A stretch of DNA of 64,000 bases from Silene latifolia (taxonomy: Eukaryota > Streptophyta > Magnoliopsida > Caryophyllales > Caryophyllaceae), in assembly GCF_048544455.1 (NCBI RefSeq), contig NC_133538.1:447405311-447469310 (forward strand). Reading direction: 5' to 3'. Each line of letters opens with the position of its first letter. Positions within the stretch are counted from its first letter, which is position 1. This document shows positions 30,830 to 43,678 of this stretch, in pieces. A program made the translations under genes and the position numbers. The notes beneath the pieces were generated by a model. The model was not told the origin of the DNA. It searched no databases and saw only the letters and a program-made list of their open reading frames with translations.

Positions 30830-33040
30830 CTTTGGTTGTTTGCATGCAAATCGGTTATAGTTTTTCCGAGTTATACGATTAACATATAAAACTCATAAAT
30901 TTGTGTTATTATGATATATCACGAAATAATTTATGCATGTTCAATTTTATGGTCCTAAAATGTATTTAGGATTTTTGGGTTAATTTATTGATTTTTATTG
31001 TTCATCTTATAAAATAATGGCATTAAAAATGTGATTTTATGATAAAAAATGTCATTTTCGGACTAAAATTAGCTAAACTTCGAATTTTACAGTGGTTTTT
31101 GGATATGTTATCACATGTATTATGTTTAGATGACCTGTAAATTTTCATATTTTTTGGAGTTTTTATGCTCGAAATATTGATTTTTCAATATATAAATCAT
31201 ATTTAAATGAAAAATAGGTTAATATGAGATAAATTTCGAATCTAGTCATATAAATTTAGTATATTGTCACATGCAATTTTAAAGATGTGTGTAAAATAAT
31301 AGGCTATAATGAAGTCTTCATGCATGATTTATGGATTTTTGATGAAAAATAGCATAAATAGTGACTTAATTAGTGAATAATTGCTAAAACATACTTCATG
31401 ACTAAGGAAAAACGTCACATGTTGCATTTTATTATCTTTTTCAGATCTAAAATTGAAAAGTTGATGAATATAATTTTTCTCATGTTTTTATGATTATAAT
31501 TGATAAATCCCATAAACCGCAACATAGTTTTTCCGATAATTTTTCGAAATTTTAACCTAAGTTTTTGAACATTATGTGTGTCATGGTATTTTTCCAAAAT
31601 GTTCATGAGTTTAAATTTCAAATTTCAAATTTATTAGAAATTTTTGTGTTTTATTTTAAGTTTATAACATTTTATTGTAATTTTGAGTCCATTAATGAAC
31701 AATTTTAAGAAATATAAGTTAATTATAGTCAAATAGTTAGTGGAGACTAATTTTGAGTCCTAAGTTGGTTAGGGTAATTAACTTGTGCATAAATATGATT
31801 TTATGTAATTTATTGTAATTTTAAAAGGTTGAATCACGCATATCCGTAAAAACCGTTTAATATACGATATTGGCTCCTTAAAGGCGATTTAGCATAAAAT
31901 TGGGCATGTTCATACATATTATAATGCTGAATTTTATTTATGATTGTCATAATTTTATTTTATGTAATTTTGAATTATGTATTTTTTTTTACTTAGTATG
32001 GCCTTAGTTTTTAATTGGTATTGCCCGAAATGAATGGGAATATCGATTCGGTTGTAATTTATTGTGATCTCGTATCACCGTTTTGTAATTTAATAGATTT
32101 ATTTTTATTTTAATTAAAAATGTATAATAGAAAATTATGTAATTTGTTATGTAATTTATTTATTCCGGACTTCCTAGAAGACGGTGTCACTCAAGAAGGC
32201 GATACATAAAGACGGTGTTACCTCGAGATGCGTGCCAAAACCGAAGTTCAAGGGACCAATGGAGTTGGTTTCCGAATATGTAATAGTTAATTAGATTTTT
32301 TTATTTTAGGAAGGCCATAGTAGGATTTAATTTATGCTTTGCATTTTACTTATATATGTTGCATGCATCGATAAATCGCCATAACTAAAACATGCATTAT
32401 CTTTTAATCGAGTTTATCGACCGTGTCAATTATAATTATCGTAGTTCACCGCTTTAGTTCACTTAAAACGTGATAGATAATAAATTGACATGACCTCTCG
32501 CTAAAAATAATCAATTGAGACATAGCCTTACCAAAAAGTAGAAACCATGAAAACCTATTTCATGAGGAAGTGCACTCGGCCACACCGGGGTACAAACCTT
32601 GTTCCGTAGGGGAAGTGGGTGATAAATGTCTATCCACCGAATTTATATTAATGAGGGGTATTTCGACACACCGTGCCCTAAGTTGATATGAGTTTGGATC
32701 ATGGACACATTTATTCGAAATTTGGGTTGAACTCAACGAAAGTATTCACGACGATTTGCGGATGTGTTTCGGGCTAGAGATAAATATTAATGTAATTTTA
32801 TCGACCAAGAGTTCTAAAAGTAGAATCCATTAAAAGGTTAATCCACCGAGTTATGTTAATAAAGGGTATTTCGGCACACCGTGCCCTAAGTTAATATGAA
32901 TTTGGGTCTTGGAATCATTTATAATAGTTGGGTAGAGGTCACTATATAAATGTTCATATCTTGTTAAAATTATTTACAAGTATGATTTAAAAAGACAAAT
33001 GTTAATATTTCCTTTTCCTCCATACTTATAGTTCATTACA
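30830..33040 (+). other. Copia-B leader
   Basis: 2.2 kb of AT-rich sequence before the first gag-like frame. No gene is seen. A ~70-bp block with GGTATTTCG and ACACACCGTGCCCTAAGTT-like sequence is present twice (about 32636-32706 and 32850-32925). Copia-A2 has a leader of similar length, so a long leader is a feature of this group. Confidence 0.6.
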
Positions 33041-33493
33041 ATGAATCCATCAAACGCTACCGCATCGATAACTATTGAGTCTTGCCACAATGTTTTTAAC
33101 GACGTTTGCTTCAACAATGATTTCGACACTACTAGAGAACTTCATTTTGGGATAGGATCGGATGGAAACCTTAACTTCATCACTTCTTCTAGACCACCTA
33201 CTACTACTAGATCTCGTGTGAGCCGGTCTCAGGAAGACCGCCTCATAAAATCTATAGGATCTTTGTCTCTCGAAGATAAAGATGCCAAAACTAGTGGGAG
33301 CTCAAGCAATCAAGTTCTTGCTTTAAAGGGCAAAAAGTTCAAGAAGAAGGGAAAGAAAGTGAAAAACTTCAAGCAAGTTGATGATGAGTGCCATTATTGC
33401 TATGGCATGGGACATTGGCTTAGGAATTATCCCGTATATTTGCGAAATATAAGGGAAGGAATCATCGTTCCAAAAGGGTTTAAGAGACGTTAA
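33041..33493 (+). pseudogene. Copia-B reduced gag with damaged zinc knuckle
   Basis: The 150-residue frame has a basic stretch KGKKFKKKGKKVKNFK followed by CHYCYGMGHWLRNYP, in which the last cysteine of the CCHC knuckle is tyrosine. The first 70 residues do not resemble the gag of Copia-A2 and the UBN2-like domain is absent. The start at 33041 is simply the first ATG of the frame. After 33480 the sequence jumps to the GAG-pre-integrase region. Confidence 0.6.
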
Positions 33494-34430
33494 GAGGCTT
33501 AGCAAAGGAGATGTGGATCTACGCCTTGGAAATGGAGCTCGAGTAGCGGCCGAATCCAAAGGAACTTATGTATTAGCTTTGCCTAATGGATTTGAGTTGT
33601 ATTTACATAATTGTTTTTATGTGCCTACACTCTCTAAAAACATTATTTCTATCGCTATGTTAAACATGGACGGTTTTTGTTTTGTCATTAAGAACAATCG
33701 TTGTACTATTTCTAGGAACGACTTGGTTATAGGCCAAGCTTCTTCCATTAATGACATTTACATTTTAGAAACCTCGAATCTGACTAATGATATCTATAAC
33801 ATTCAATCAAAGAAACTCAAATCAAGTGACCCAAATGAATCGTTCATTTGGCATTGTCGATTAGGTCACATAAACGAGAATCGCATCAAAACATTAATTT
33901 CGACTAATGTGATTACACCATTTGATTTTCAATCATATGGAACATGCGAATATTGCCTTCTTGGCAAAATGACTCGAAATCCTTTTAGTGGTAAAGGGAC
34001 GCGAGCAATTGAACTATTGGGACTCATACATACCGATGTGTGTGAACCAATGAGTATCACCGCTCGTGGAAATTATGACTATTTCATAACCTTCACCGAT
34101 GACTTGAGTAGATATGGGTATATCTACTTGATGAAGCATAAAAGTGAAGCATTTGAGAAATTCAAGGAATTTCAAAATGAAGTAGAGAACCAATTGAACA
34201 AAAGAATTGAGGCACTACGATCCGATTGTGGTGGAGAATATCTTAGCCTTGAATTCGATTCACACTTGAAAGGTTGTGGTATTATATCACAACTTACTCC
34301 ACCCGGAACACCACAACTCAATGGTGTTGCCGAAAGGAGAAATCGAACTCTACTTGATATGGTTCGATCCATGATGAGTCAAACCGAGTTACCAAACTCG
34401 TTTTGGGATTTGCAATTCAAACAGCAATAA
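33494..34430 (+). pseudogene. Copia-B GAG-pre-integrase and integrase
   Basis: GDVDLRLGNGARVAAESKGT begins the region that normally follows the protease; the DTG active site and about 60 residues before it are missing. The HHCC domain (WHCRLGHINENR, CEYCLLGKMTR) and the DDE residues (HTDVCEPMSI, RSDCGGEYLS, GTPQLNGVAERRNRT) are all present. A frameshift near 34420 passes to the next segment. Confidence 0.85.
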
Positions 34431-35410
34431 AATCTTTGAACGTATGTCCAACCAAAGCAACTGAAAAGACTCCATATGAGATATGGAGAGAAAAGGTTCC
34501 AGTTCTATCCCATATGAAAATTTGGGGTTGTGATGCTTATGTCAAAATTAAAAATGACAATAAGTTGGCACCACGATCCGAAAAATGCATTTTTGTTGGT
34601 TATCCCATGGCCTCACGAGGCTATTACTTCTATAAGCCTCAAGAAAACAAAGTGTTTGTGTCTCGAGATGCTGTCTTCCTAGAAAGTGATTTTATTTCTA
34701 GGGGACAGAGTGGGAGAAATTTTGAACTTGATGAAGTTCAAGAGCCACAAACCGAGGTAGAGACGCAAGAAGATGTTCCTTCGTCGTTTAGCGCGGTTGT
34801 CCCTCCTCCTCTTAGAAGAACGGGCCGAGTTATTCGCCCTCCCGGTCGATATGTGGGACTTATCGAAGAAGATGGAACACTCGATGTGTTGCTTTTGGAA
34901 AGTGATGAGCCCGCCACCTACAAGGCCGCAATATCTAGTCCAAATTCCTCCTCATGGCTTGAAGCCATGAAGTCCGAAATGGATTCTATGCATGAAAACC
35001 AAGTTTGGAACTTGGTAGATTTGCCTAAAGGGGCAAGACCTCTTCAATGCAAATGGATTTTCAAAGTCAAGAATGGCATAGAAGGACATGATGATGTCTA
35101 CAAAGCTAGGCGAGTGGCAAAAGGATTTACCCAAGTCCAAGGTCTCCATTATGATAAGACCTTCGCCCCCGTAGCCATGCTAAGATCCATACGGATTTTG
35201 TTAGCGATTGCCGCATTTCATGATTATGAAATATGGCAAATGGATGTCAAAACCGCTTTTCTAAATGGGCATTTAGAAGAGGAGGTGTACATGATACAAC
35301 CCGAAGGTTTTGTTGATTCTAAAATCCTAACAAAGTGTGCAAGCTTAAGAGATCCATTTATGGTTTTAAGCAAGCATCTAGAAGTTGGAATCATTGATTT
35401 GATCATGTGA
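34403..35410 (+). pseudogene. Copia-B integrase C-terminus and RT N-terminal half
   Basis: It starts in AIKSLNVCPTKATEKTPYE, includes SEKCIFVGYPMASRGYYFY and enters RVT_2 at WLEAMKSEMDSMHENQVWNL. YKARRVAKGFTQVQGLHYD and MDVKTAFLNGHLEEEVYM are intact. A frameshift near 35322 (after GFVDSK) gives a false end at 35410. Confidence 0.87.
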
Positions 35411-36485
35411 TAAAAGAGAATGGTTTCACTCGAAGTGTTGAGGAACCGTGTTTATACATGAAATTCAGTGGGAGAAATGTTGTGTTCCTAATCTTGTATG
35501 TCGATGACATACTACTCATTGGAAATGATATTCCAATGTTGTCTTCTGTTAAGAAGTGGTTAGGTAACCACTTCCAAATGAAGGATTTAGGAGAAGCACA
35601 ACGCATATTAGGTATCTTGATCCATAGAGATAGATCTAAGAGGATATTGGCACTAAGTCAAGAGTCTTATGTTGATAAGATTCTTCGACGGTTCAGCATG
35701 GAGAAATCAAAAAGGGGTTTGGTACCTTTGGTAACTGGGGCTATATTGAGCAAGTCTTAATCTCCCTCCGAACCCCATGATGGTGAACGCATGAAGTTGA
35801 TCCCTTATGCTTCCGCTGTTGGATCAATCATGTACGCCATGATATCCACACGTCCTGATGTCTCGTATGCCTTGAGCTTGACGAGTAGATATCAAGGAAA
35901 TCTAGGTGAGAGTCACTGGATAGCCGTCAAGAACATCCTTAAGTACTTGAGAATAACTAAGGATTCTATCTTAGTGTTTGGAGGAGACACCGAGATCCGT
36001 GTTAATGGTTACACGGATTCAAGTTTCCAAACGGATAGAGATGACATGAAATCACAAGCTGGTTTCGTTTTCATGCTCAATGGTGGTGCCGTTAGATGGA
36101 GAAGCTTCAAGGAAGTCAGAATCGCGATTCAACAACGGAGGCTGAGTACATTGCAGCATAAGAAGCTGCTAAGGAAGCTGTGTGGATCAGGCAATTCACG
36201 GAAGGTCTAAGAGTAGTACCTACCACCAATGATCCCATCACTCTCTATGGTGATGATAGTGGGACGATCTTCCAAGCTAAAGAGCGTAAGTCTAGTAATA
36301 GATCTAGACATGTACTTAGAAAATATCATGTAATTAGAGATTTCATTGAAAGAAAGGAAATTGCGATTTGTAAGCTTGGGACGGATGACAACATAGCCGA
36401 TCCGCTCACCAAGCCTTTATCGCAGGCCAAGCATGATGGACATGTTACGTCCATGGGATTTAAACGTGTACCAAGTTTTTGTTAG
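35407..36485 (+). pseudogene. Copia-B RT C-terminal half and RNase H (three frames)
   Basis: The first frame (35407-35760) holds FTRSVEEPCLYMKFSG and ILYVDDILLIGND with the catalytic YVDD. The second (35791-36210) has SAVGSIMYAMISTRPDVSYA and VNGYTDSSFQTDRDD. A frameshift near 36117 breaks it before the third (36180-36485), which has PITLYGDDSGTIFQAKERKS and IADPLTKPLSQ. The polyprotein ends at 36485. Confidence 0.86.
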
Positions 36486-37252
36486 ATTTTGAAATGAAAT
36501 AAAAGTGTTGTTTTTTGTTCATGTTCATAATCACATTTGTCTTTTATCTTTTCTTTATACATTGTTACATCCAAACGGGTTGTGGAGACAATTGAACCCC
36601 GTTAAAGTGAACGCGGATTAGCATTGTATTCGCCCATAGTTACTTACATGAGGTGACGTCTCGAAGTGACTAGAATGTGATGCGATTGATGGCAAGTTCA
36701 AGTGCCATGGAGTCATATGAGAATGACTAGTCGATCACATAGGCAGACTGTTAGGAACACTTTGTCGGGCCTTATGACCGCTTATAGAGTTCTGGCAAAT
36801 TTATATAGCCTGGTCGTGGCGAGAGCTACTATAGTATTCTAATGAGTCGATTCTTTTGACTAAAGACTATTCGCCTAACATGGCACAGTTTCAGATTAAC
36901 TTTGATTTGTGTTACTACGACCTTCGTAAATGGGGTCAAATGGGCATATTTTGGGTTATGATGGCTGTGGCTAGTCGAAGGGAATGAGTGCGATAGGAAT
37001 TGTCCACCCCTAGTCAGGGTTATAACAATATCTCAGGGCCACTCGAGGATTAATGAACTGGAAATGCGTGGCCACTCTCGGCAGATATCTATGGTAGAGA
37101 AATCCGGTCAATCAGTTATTCTCCAGATCGAGGAAACCACTCTCGATATTATCACTTGCAAGTACGACCTGAAAGACACCTTGCATTGAGTGGGAGATAG
37201 TAATAGGACAAGAGAATTGGTGATGCACACTTGTCGAGGACAAGTGGGAGAT
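36486..37252 (+). other. Copia-B non-coding 3' region and polypurine tract
   Basis: Shared blocks with Copia-A (TCTCAGGGCCACTCGAGGA, TTGCATTGAGTGGGAG) show common descent of this non-coding region. It ends GAGGACAAGTGGGAGAT before the LTR. Confidence 0.7.
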
Positions 37253-38518
37253 TGTTGGAATATGTGTCCTCCGACAATAATGCGACCACAACTGTCGATC
37301 ATGATGATCATATGTTTAAGTCTCATTTTAAAGGATACAATTGGGAAGTAATATTTTACTGTCAACTAGTCCACACATATCGGTAATGATTGGATGACTA
37401 GAGTTTGACATTATTGTCGTGCGACGGTGGTGACCAGTTGATCCCCTTAGGTCATACCTAAAGGGTAACACTCTTAATTGATTATTTAATTGATCGTATG
37501 ACGATACGGGTTAATTAAATTGCTTAAAAATGATGGACGATTTTGGAAGTAATATTTACGTATCTCATTATAATTTGATTAAATAAGATACGGTCTAAGT
37601 GATCGAATTGTTTTATTGCTTAGACGAAATTATTGTTTAAGGAAACAATTGCAATTGAATGAATAATTTATTATAAATACAGGATGTTGTGATTTATAAT
37701 TGGTAAAATATTTTGGTACAAGTAATTATGAATTACTAAGTTGATTTTGTATATGACGTATTTTATTAATGCGTTGATTTTTAATATGTTAAAAATACAT
37801 AACAATTTTACATGACATGTGACATGTGACAAATTGACAAAGATAAAATGGAATCCATTTTATCTCAATATGACCGAAATAATGGGGTGTTTTAGGAAAT
37901 TATTATGTTAATTATATTATTGGTAAACATAATCATATTTGCCTAAGACTAGCCATGCAAGCCTACTTGTTCTTGTGAAGACAATCTTGCTCATGCATTG
38001 ATCCTTTGACCCCCTCCCTCTACCCGGTTTTGAGAAGGAGAAAACCATGGGTTTTTCCTCTAATTTTTACCTTATACACTAGATGAAATGTTAGTGTATT
38101 AATTTATTCATTCAACAATCAAAAATAGAGTTTTTAGAGAGATAAAAACTTCTTCTTCCTTTTCCTTCTCTTAGCCGAAATTAAGAGAACCAAATAAATA
38201 TTTTTGGGTCATTTTATTTAAATTAATATTGTTCTAGTAATAATAATATTAGTTTTTGTTAAGAGATTACCTTGGGTATTAATCCTTGGGAGGGATTCTA
38301 CATTTGAATCCTTGTTCTTCCATTTTAGGAGTGCTCAAGAACAAGTAAGAAGGAGATCTTACTTGTGCCCAATAATCCGAAATATCAATGTAAGGGTTGA
38401 TGATTTCTTCCTTATTTTCATTATTGTTTGCATGCATAAGATCAATTTTTAATTTTATGACTAAATTAAATCATAACATTTATGAATATGTCAAGTAATG
38501 AGATATAGATTTCTAACA
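37253..38518 (+). repeat. Copia-B 3' LTR
   Basis: 1266 bp, with the same ends as the 5' LTR, followed by AACTT. The LTR pair suggests a moderately recent insertion, older than Copia-A2 and younger than Copia-C and Copia-D. Confidence 0.9.
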
Positions 38519-38582
38519 AACTTTTACAATAAAATTTATGGTAAATAAATGATCAAGGTGAAGACAAGTGATCATAAAAGAC

Positions 38583-38648
38583 CTTACTGAACTTGACATC
38601 TGGAATTCCGTCATTAAGTTCTACCTCTCCCAAAGAGTTTTCCAGTTC
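38583..38648 (-). CDS. 66-bp exon-like segment of an unidentified host gene (D)
   Basis: On the minus strand TTATTTGACAG (acceptor) is followed by exactly 22 open codons (ELENSLGEV, then LNDGIPDVKFSK) and a GT donor (AAGGTC). The exon is a multiple of three with no stop. Neighbouring sequence on both sides is intron-like, with Copia-B to the left and Copia-D to the right. It is the best exon candidate here, but I cannot name the gene. Confidence 0.45.
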
Positions 38649-39185
38649 CTGTCAAATAAGCACAACATTAAACGTATATGATGGTAAAACTGCGTAGTAG
38701 ATGAAATAAATATTATCAGCATTAAGAGAAACCTATGAGGAAAATAGGAATGGACAGCTATGTTACTTCGACTTTTAACTTTTAGGACCATACCTGTGTC
38801 GACGACACGACATGGATATGGGTATGGACTCTCTATGCGATACTTACTAGTCTACACTTCTCTTAGGAGAGCTACACCAGTGAGTCTCGCACCACAAAAG
38901 TAGAGGAAGAGAGTTCATAAAGCATTTAATATTATATCTGTTGATTTAAAGTTGTATATGTCAGACTTCTTTCCATTCTACCCGAGGTTTTTTGAAATAT
39001 ATTAAGTTTAGAAGGGTATTTTTGCTTTAAAGATATGTCCCTGCACCCGTATTCTCATCTTAGAACAAAGTTCCGGTGTGTAAAAAAAATAGTTAGGCTT
39101 AGTTCAACACTTGGATATATACCCGCGTCTGACACACTCGTACCCAAGTCACAAAAACATATATGGTCGGAGAAGATACAGACTA
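38649..39185. other. Host spacer between Copia-B and Copia-D
   Basis: About 540 bp without a recognisable gene or element, next to exon-like segment D. It reads as intron. The segment near 38770-38830 has several GACACGA and TATGGG words but no clear repeat. Confidence 0.35.
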
Positions 39186-39311
39186 TGTATTAGTAAATAA
39201 ATATATTGTATATATTTAGATGTCGATATTGTAATTACGTCCACACTTTATTAGCTGAGTATATATTGTAAAACATTGTTCAGTTATTATTCACGGAATA
39301 TACTTCTTTCA
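39186..39311 (+). repeat. Copia-D 5' LTR
   Basis: TGTATTAGTAAATAAAT to CTTCTTTCA, AT-rich, followed by the primer site TGGTATCAG at 39312-39320. Confidence 0.9.
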
Positions 39312-39390
39312 TGGTATCAGTAGTATTAGGTTTTCTCTCTCACACAAAACCCTAAAATTAGCAGCCAAAGTCCGATCATCCGCCACGGCC

Positions 39391-40193
39391 ATGACAAAGG
39401 ACGCCGACATCTCTACCTCCGGTGATGGAACCACTGGTAAGTCAAACCTCCACCCGGTTTATTCCGTCACCAATATTTTAAATAAAGTCCATATGCTTGA
39501 CGGAGTCAAAGTGAATTACTCCGCTTGGGTAAAATTGTTTACCCTCCATGCTCGAGGGTACAAGGTGCTTCATCACATTGATGGTACCAAACCGCTGGCA
39601 GAGAATGATCCATCTTATGCGTTTTGGTGCAAGATTGACGCTCATGTCCTTCAGTGGATCTACGGATCCATCTCTGATGATCGTCTCCTTCGTATTCTCG
39701 AGCTGACTCCACGGCCCATGAGGCGTGGCTGCGACTCAAGAATTATTTCCATAACAACAAGGGTTCTCGCGCGGCGGCATTGGAACACAAGTTCACTCAT
39801 ATGTGTTTGGAGAAGGCTTCGTCTCTTGATGATTACTGTCAACGTCTCAAGGACTTAGCGACTCAATTGACTGATGTTGGTAGTAACGTGGATGACCAGC
39901 GATTGGTTCTCCAATTAGTTCGAGGCTTTCCCTCGGAATATGACGTCGTCGGGGCGTTTATTAATCTCCAACTTCCGTCCTTCGAAACCGCAAGGAGTAT
40001 GCTCCAATTAGAGGAACAGCACAAGTCGGCACGATCGGAGAATGCCCCTGCTGCCCTTGCCGCGCCTGCCACTGTTAACGCCGTCGAACCATCAGGTAAC
40101 TCCTCCTCTTCTTCTCGTGGTGGGAATAATTGGAATGGCAATAAAAAAATCACAAGCAGAAGGGAGGTAAGAATAGAGGATGGCGTTATCTAG
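39391..40193 (+). pseudogene. Copia-D gag (frameshifted)
   Basis: The first frame has NILNKVHMLDGVKVNYSAWV and YAFWCKIDAHVLQWIYGSIS, typical of copia gag. A frameshift near 39700 moves to the frame with EHKFTHMCLEKASSLDDYCQ, LATQLTDVGSNVDDQRLVLQ and LVRGFPSEYD (UBN2 signature). A Ser/Gly/Asn-rich stretch ends at 40193 with another frame break. No CCHC knuckle is visible. Confidence 0.82.
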
Positions 40194-40261
40194 AGAAAGG
40201 GGGAGGCAATTCGGGAAATGGCAAAGGTTCGAATAGTGGTCCAACACTAATCACTGTTCCG

Positions 40262-41083
40262 GTGTGGCCGAGTACACCGTGGAATGCTCCCTGGGGTGTA
40301 CCACCGTGGCCCTACCCTGCCCAACAGGGATGGGCCACTCCCTGGCAGCCACAGCAACCACGCCTCAACTCGTTACAGCCACGTTTTTCGGTTCTTGCCC
40401 CTACCTATGGGCAGGCTTATGTTGCTGCTCCGTCGAATGGCTACGAGCCCTCGACATTGGGTCAAGCCTTTCAGACTATGATGATGTACCCACCTGATAA
40501 TGTGCAATTGGTTATGGACACAGGCGCCTCGTCGCATCTCACATCCGAGTCAGGTATTCTAAACCTTCCTTTTAATTTGAGTCGTATTCGGTCTATTTTT
40601 GTTGGTAACGATAAGTCCATTCCAATTATAGGTTCAAGTCATGCGTCCCTAACCCTCCCCGGCCAAAAATTGTCCCTTAATAATGTCCTTTACGACCCGA
40701 GCATTATTAAAAACCTTATTTCCGTTCGTCAATTTACCAAGGGTAATAATGTTACTGTGGAATTTGACCTGACTGTTTTCTCTGTAAAGGATATTCGGAC
40801 TGGGACAACGATAATGAGGAGCAATAGTACTGGTACTCGCTACCCTATGTCAGCCACATCGTCAAAAGAGCCGCCCATCACTGTCCTCGTCGAGTCGTCA
40901 CGTGACCTATGGCACCCTCGCCTAGGTCATCCTGGCCAAAATATTATTAGTTTTCTTAATAGTAAAAAATTTATTCGTTGTAATAAGGAGCATCGCTCCC
41001 AACTTTGTCATTCTTGTCAGGTCGGCAAACACAAACGTCTTCCTTTCAATGACTCAAATTCTATGTCTGTTTTTTCCGGTTGA
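40262..41083 (+). pseudogene. Copia-D protease and integrase zinc domain
   Basis: A Trp/Pro-rich segment leads to the protease active site VMDTGASSHLTSESG, then LNNVLYDPSIIKNLISVRQF and the HHCC domain DLWHPRLGHPGQN with CHSCQVGKHKRLPF. The frame ends at 41083 just before the catalytic core; the next bases encode HCDLWTFP in another frame. Confidence 0.85.
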
Positions 41084-42195
41084 TATTATACATTGCGATT
41101 TATGGACGTTCCCTCTCCTAAGCCAAAGTGGATTTAGATACTATATTGTTCTTATCGATAATTACACTCAATAATACGTTTTGGTCTATCCAATTAAATT
41201 TAAATCCGAAACGTTTTCCAAATTCTTACAGATCCGTGCTTTAGTTCACACACAATTTTCCAAAGAAATTAAAAGTTTTCAGTGTGACATGGGTCGTGAA
41301 TTCGATAATTCCTCATTCCACAAACTCGCCCAAAATCACGGTCTAACTCTCCGCTTCTCGTGTCCACACATATCCCCTCAAAACAGTAAAGCAGAACGCA
41401 TAATACGTCGTCTAAATGAGATAATGCTTACTCTTTTACTTCATGCGTCCCTACCGCTTACCTTTTGGGTTGATGCCCTACACACTGCAACATATCTTCA
41501 TAACATCCTACCCTCTAAACTTTTGTCATGCCGATCCCCTGCTTCTGCTATCTTCCTACGCCACCCCACTTATGATCATCTCCGCGCATTTGGACGTCTA
41601 TGCTACTCCAATACTTCCACCACTCGACACCACAAACTTCAACCCCGATCCACTCGTTGTGTCTTCTTAGGCTATCCCGCAAACTATCGAGGGTACCAGT
41701 GTCTTGAGCTCGCCACTGGCAAAATATTGTTGTCCCGTCATGTTACCTTCGATGAGCACAACTTTCCATTCGCCACCACCGACCCACACCCACCAAAGGC
41801 CTATCAATTCCTAGCCCCTCCCCTGCCCCATGACACTTTTGCCTACCCCTCTTCACCTAACCCACCAGGCCAACCCAAACCCGCGAGCCCAGCCATGCCC
41901 TCTACCCCACAAACTCAACATACAACTCCTCACACCTCACCCATATCCCAAGTCGTGCCCTCACCTGCCCCCCCCCTCCCCGGACTCACCACCCTACCCT
42001 TCTCCCTCCCCTGCCTCCCCTACTATACCGTCACCCCCACAACCTCCATCGCCACCCCAACCTCATTCTATGGCCACACGAGCTAGCCATAAGATTGTTA
42101 AACCCATTGACCATCTTAACTTGCTTACCCACTCACCGAAAACCATTTCCCCATTACCCAAATCCCCCACCAAAACCCTACGTGACCCGAATTAG
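41084..42195 (+). pseudogene. Copia-D integrase core and Pro-rich linker
   Basis: After an out-of-frame start (HCDLWTFP) and a stop near 41171, the main frame (41181-42086) has FQCDMGREFDNSSF, where methionine replaces the usual asparagine after the second catalytic Asp, and SPQNSKAERIIRRLNE with the Glu. CVFLGYPANYRGYQCLELAT and ILLSRHVTFDE end the integrase. A long Pro/Thr-rich linker (about 41770-42190) changes frame more than once. Confidence 0.82.
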
Positions 42196-42204
42196 ACTAC
42201 CGTT

Positions 42205-42797
42205 ATGAACACCGAATATCGTGCTCTTATTGAAAATCATACGTGGGATTTAGTGCCTCGTCCCTCGGATGCTCATGTGATTAGGTGTATGTGGCTATTT
42301 CGCCATAAATATCGTTCCGATGGTAGTGTTGAGCGCTATAAAGCGCGCTTGGTGGTTAATGGCAAAACCCAACAAATGGCGAGACATTTAGCCCCGTAGT
42401 TAAACCGACTACTATTCGCACCGTGTGGAGCCTTGCAGTTAGTCGCTCTTGGCCCGTCCATCAATTGGATGTCAAGAATGCTTTTTTACATGGTGATTTA
42501 CTTGAGACGGTGTTTATGCACCAACCTCCGGGCTTTGTTGACAAATCTCGACCGACTCATGTGTGTAAGTTACGCAAATCTTTATACGGTCTTAAACAAG
42601 CCCCTCGGGCGTGGTATCATCTCTTTGCTACATTCATTACGTCCCAAGGATTCCGGAGTAGCATATCCGATGCCTCACTCTTTATTTATCGACAAGGTTC
42701 TCACACTGCTTATTTACTGCTTTATGTCGATGATATTGTGATTAATGCCTTCTCTTCACGTTTTTTTGCAGCATATTATAGCTTCCGTGTCTCGTGA
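42205..42797 (+). pseudogene. Copia-D reverse transcriptase
   Basis: MNTEYRALIENHTWDLVPRP and RYKARLVVNGKTQQ start RVT_2. A small deletion near 42380 removes the VDCDETFSPV region. The frame resumes with WPVHQLDVKNAFLHGDLLET, LYGLKQAPRAWYHLF and LLLYVDDIVI with the catalytic YVDD. It shifts again near 42750. Confidence 0.85.
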
Positions 42798-43678
42798 ATT
42801 CGCTATGACAGACCTTGGTGCTCTCCACCACTTTCTCGGTATTACTGTCACTCGGTCAAAAACAGGTCTCTTTCTTTCTCAAGAACAGTACGCGAAATCC
42901 ATTCTAGCGAGAGCTAACATGACTGGCTGCAATCCCTCGGCAACCCCAGTCGACACCTCGGCTAAATTGAGTGCCTCCGAAGGCCCTCCTGTTGCTGATC
43001 CCGCTCTTTATCGAAGTCTTGCAGGTGCACTTCAATATCTTACTATAACTCGTTCTGACATTACTTATGCGGTGCAGCAAATTTGTCTAATTATGCATGA
43101 CCCGCGTGAGCCCCATATGCATTTTTTAAAACGCGTTTTGCATTATATTAAGGGCACTATGGAGTATGGTATTAAATTTTCCGCTTCCAAGTCACACACT
43201 CTTACGGCTTATTCTGATGCTGACTAGGGCGGGTGTCCCAATTCTCGTTGCTCCACTTCCGGGTACTGTGTTTTTCTGGGTGACAATTTGATTTCTTGGT
43301 CCTCTAAACGATAAGCTACTGTCTCCCGTTCTAGTGCCGAAGCCGAATATAGGGGTGTCGCTAATGCAGTGGCCGAGACGGCTTGGCTTCGCAATCTACT
43401 TCTTGAATTACACATGCCAATTCGTACCGCCACCCTTGTCTACTGCGATAACATCTCTGCTGTGTACCTCTCCGGCAATCCCGTCCAACACCAGCGCACG
43501 AAGCATTCATTTCGATCGAGAACAGGTGCAAGTTGGACGCGTTCGCGTGGTACATATCCCTTCGCCGTATCAGTATGCATACATTTTCATGAAGGGTCTT
43601 CCACGCCATTTGTTTAACTATTTTCGATCCAGTCTCAGCGTTCGACCTCCTCCCGTTTCGACTGCGGGGGTGTATTAG
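42745..43678 (+). pseudogene. Copia-D RT end and RNase H
   Basis: MTDLGALHHFLGITVTRSKT and SLAGALQYLTITRSDITYAV lead to LTAYSDAD followed by TAG where tryptophan is usual (DADWGG). RNase H continues past a second TAA (SSKR*ATVSRSSAEAEYRGV) and then changes frame, with ETAWLRNLLLELHMPIRTAT and YCDNISAVYLSGNPVQHQRT. Stops at 43676-43678, next to the polypurine tract. Confidence 0.83.

Larger units (their letters stand above)
29557..38518 (+). mobile_element. Copia-B: complete but defective 9.0-kb Ty1/copia element
   Basis: LTRs at 29557-30814 and 37253-38518 start TGTTGGAATATGTGTCC and end TTCTAACA. Flanks are AACTC and AACTT, matching at four of five bases. A modified initiator-tRNA primer site follows the 5' LTR and AAGTGGGAGAT precedes the 3' LTR. 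The element has a 2.2-kb leader, a reduced gag, no protease active site, integrase, RT and RNase H. It is related to Copia-A in coding and 3' sequence. Confidence 0.92.
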
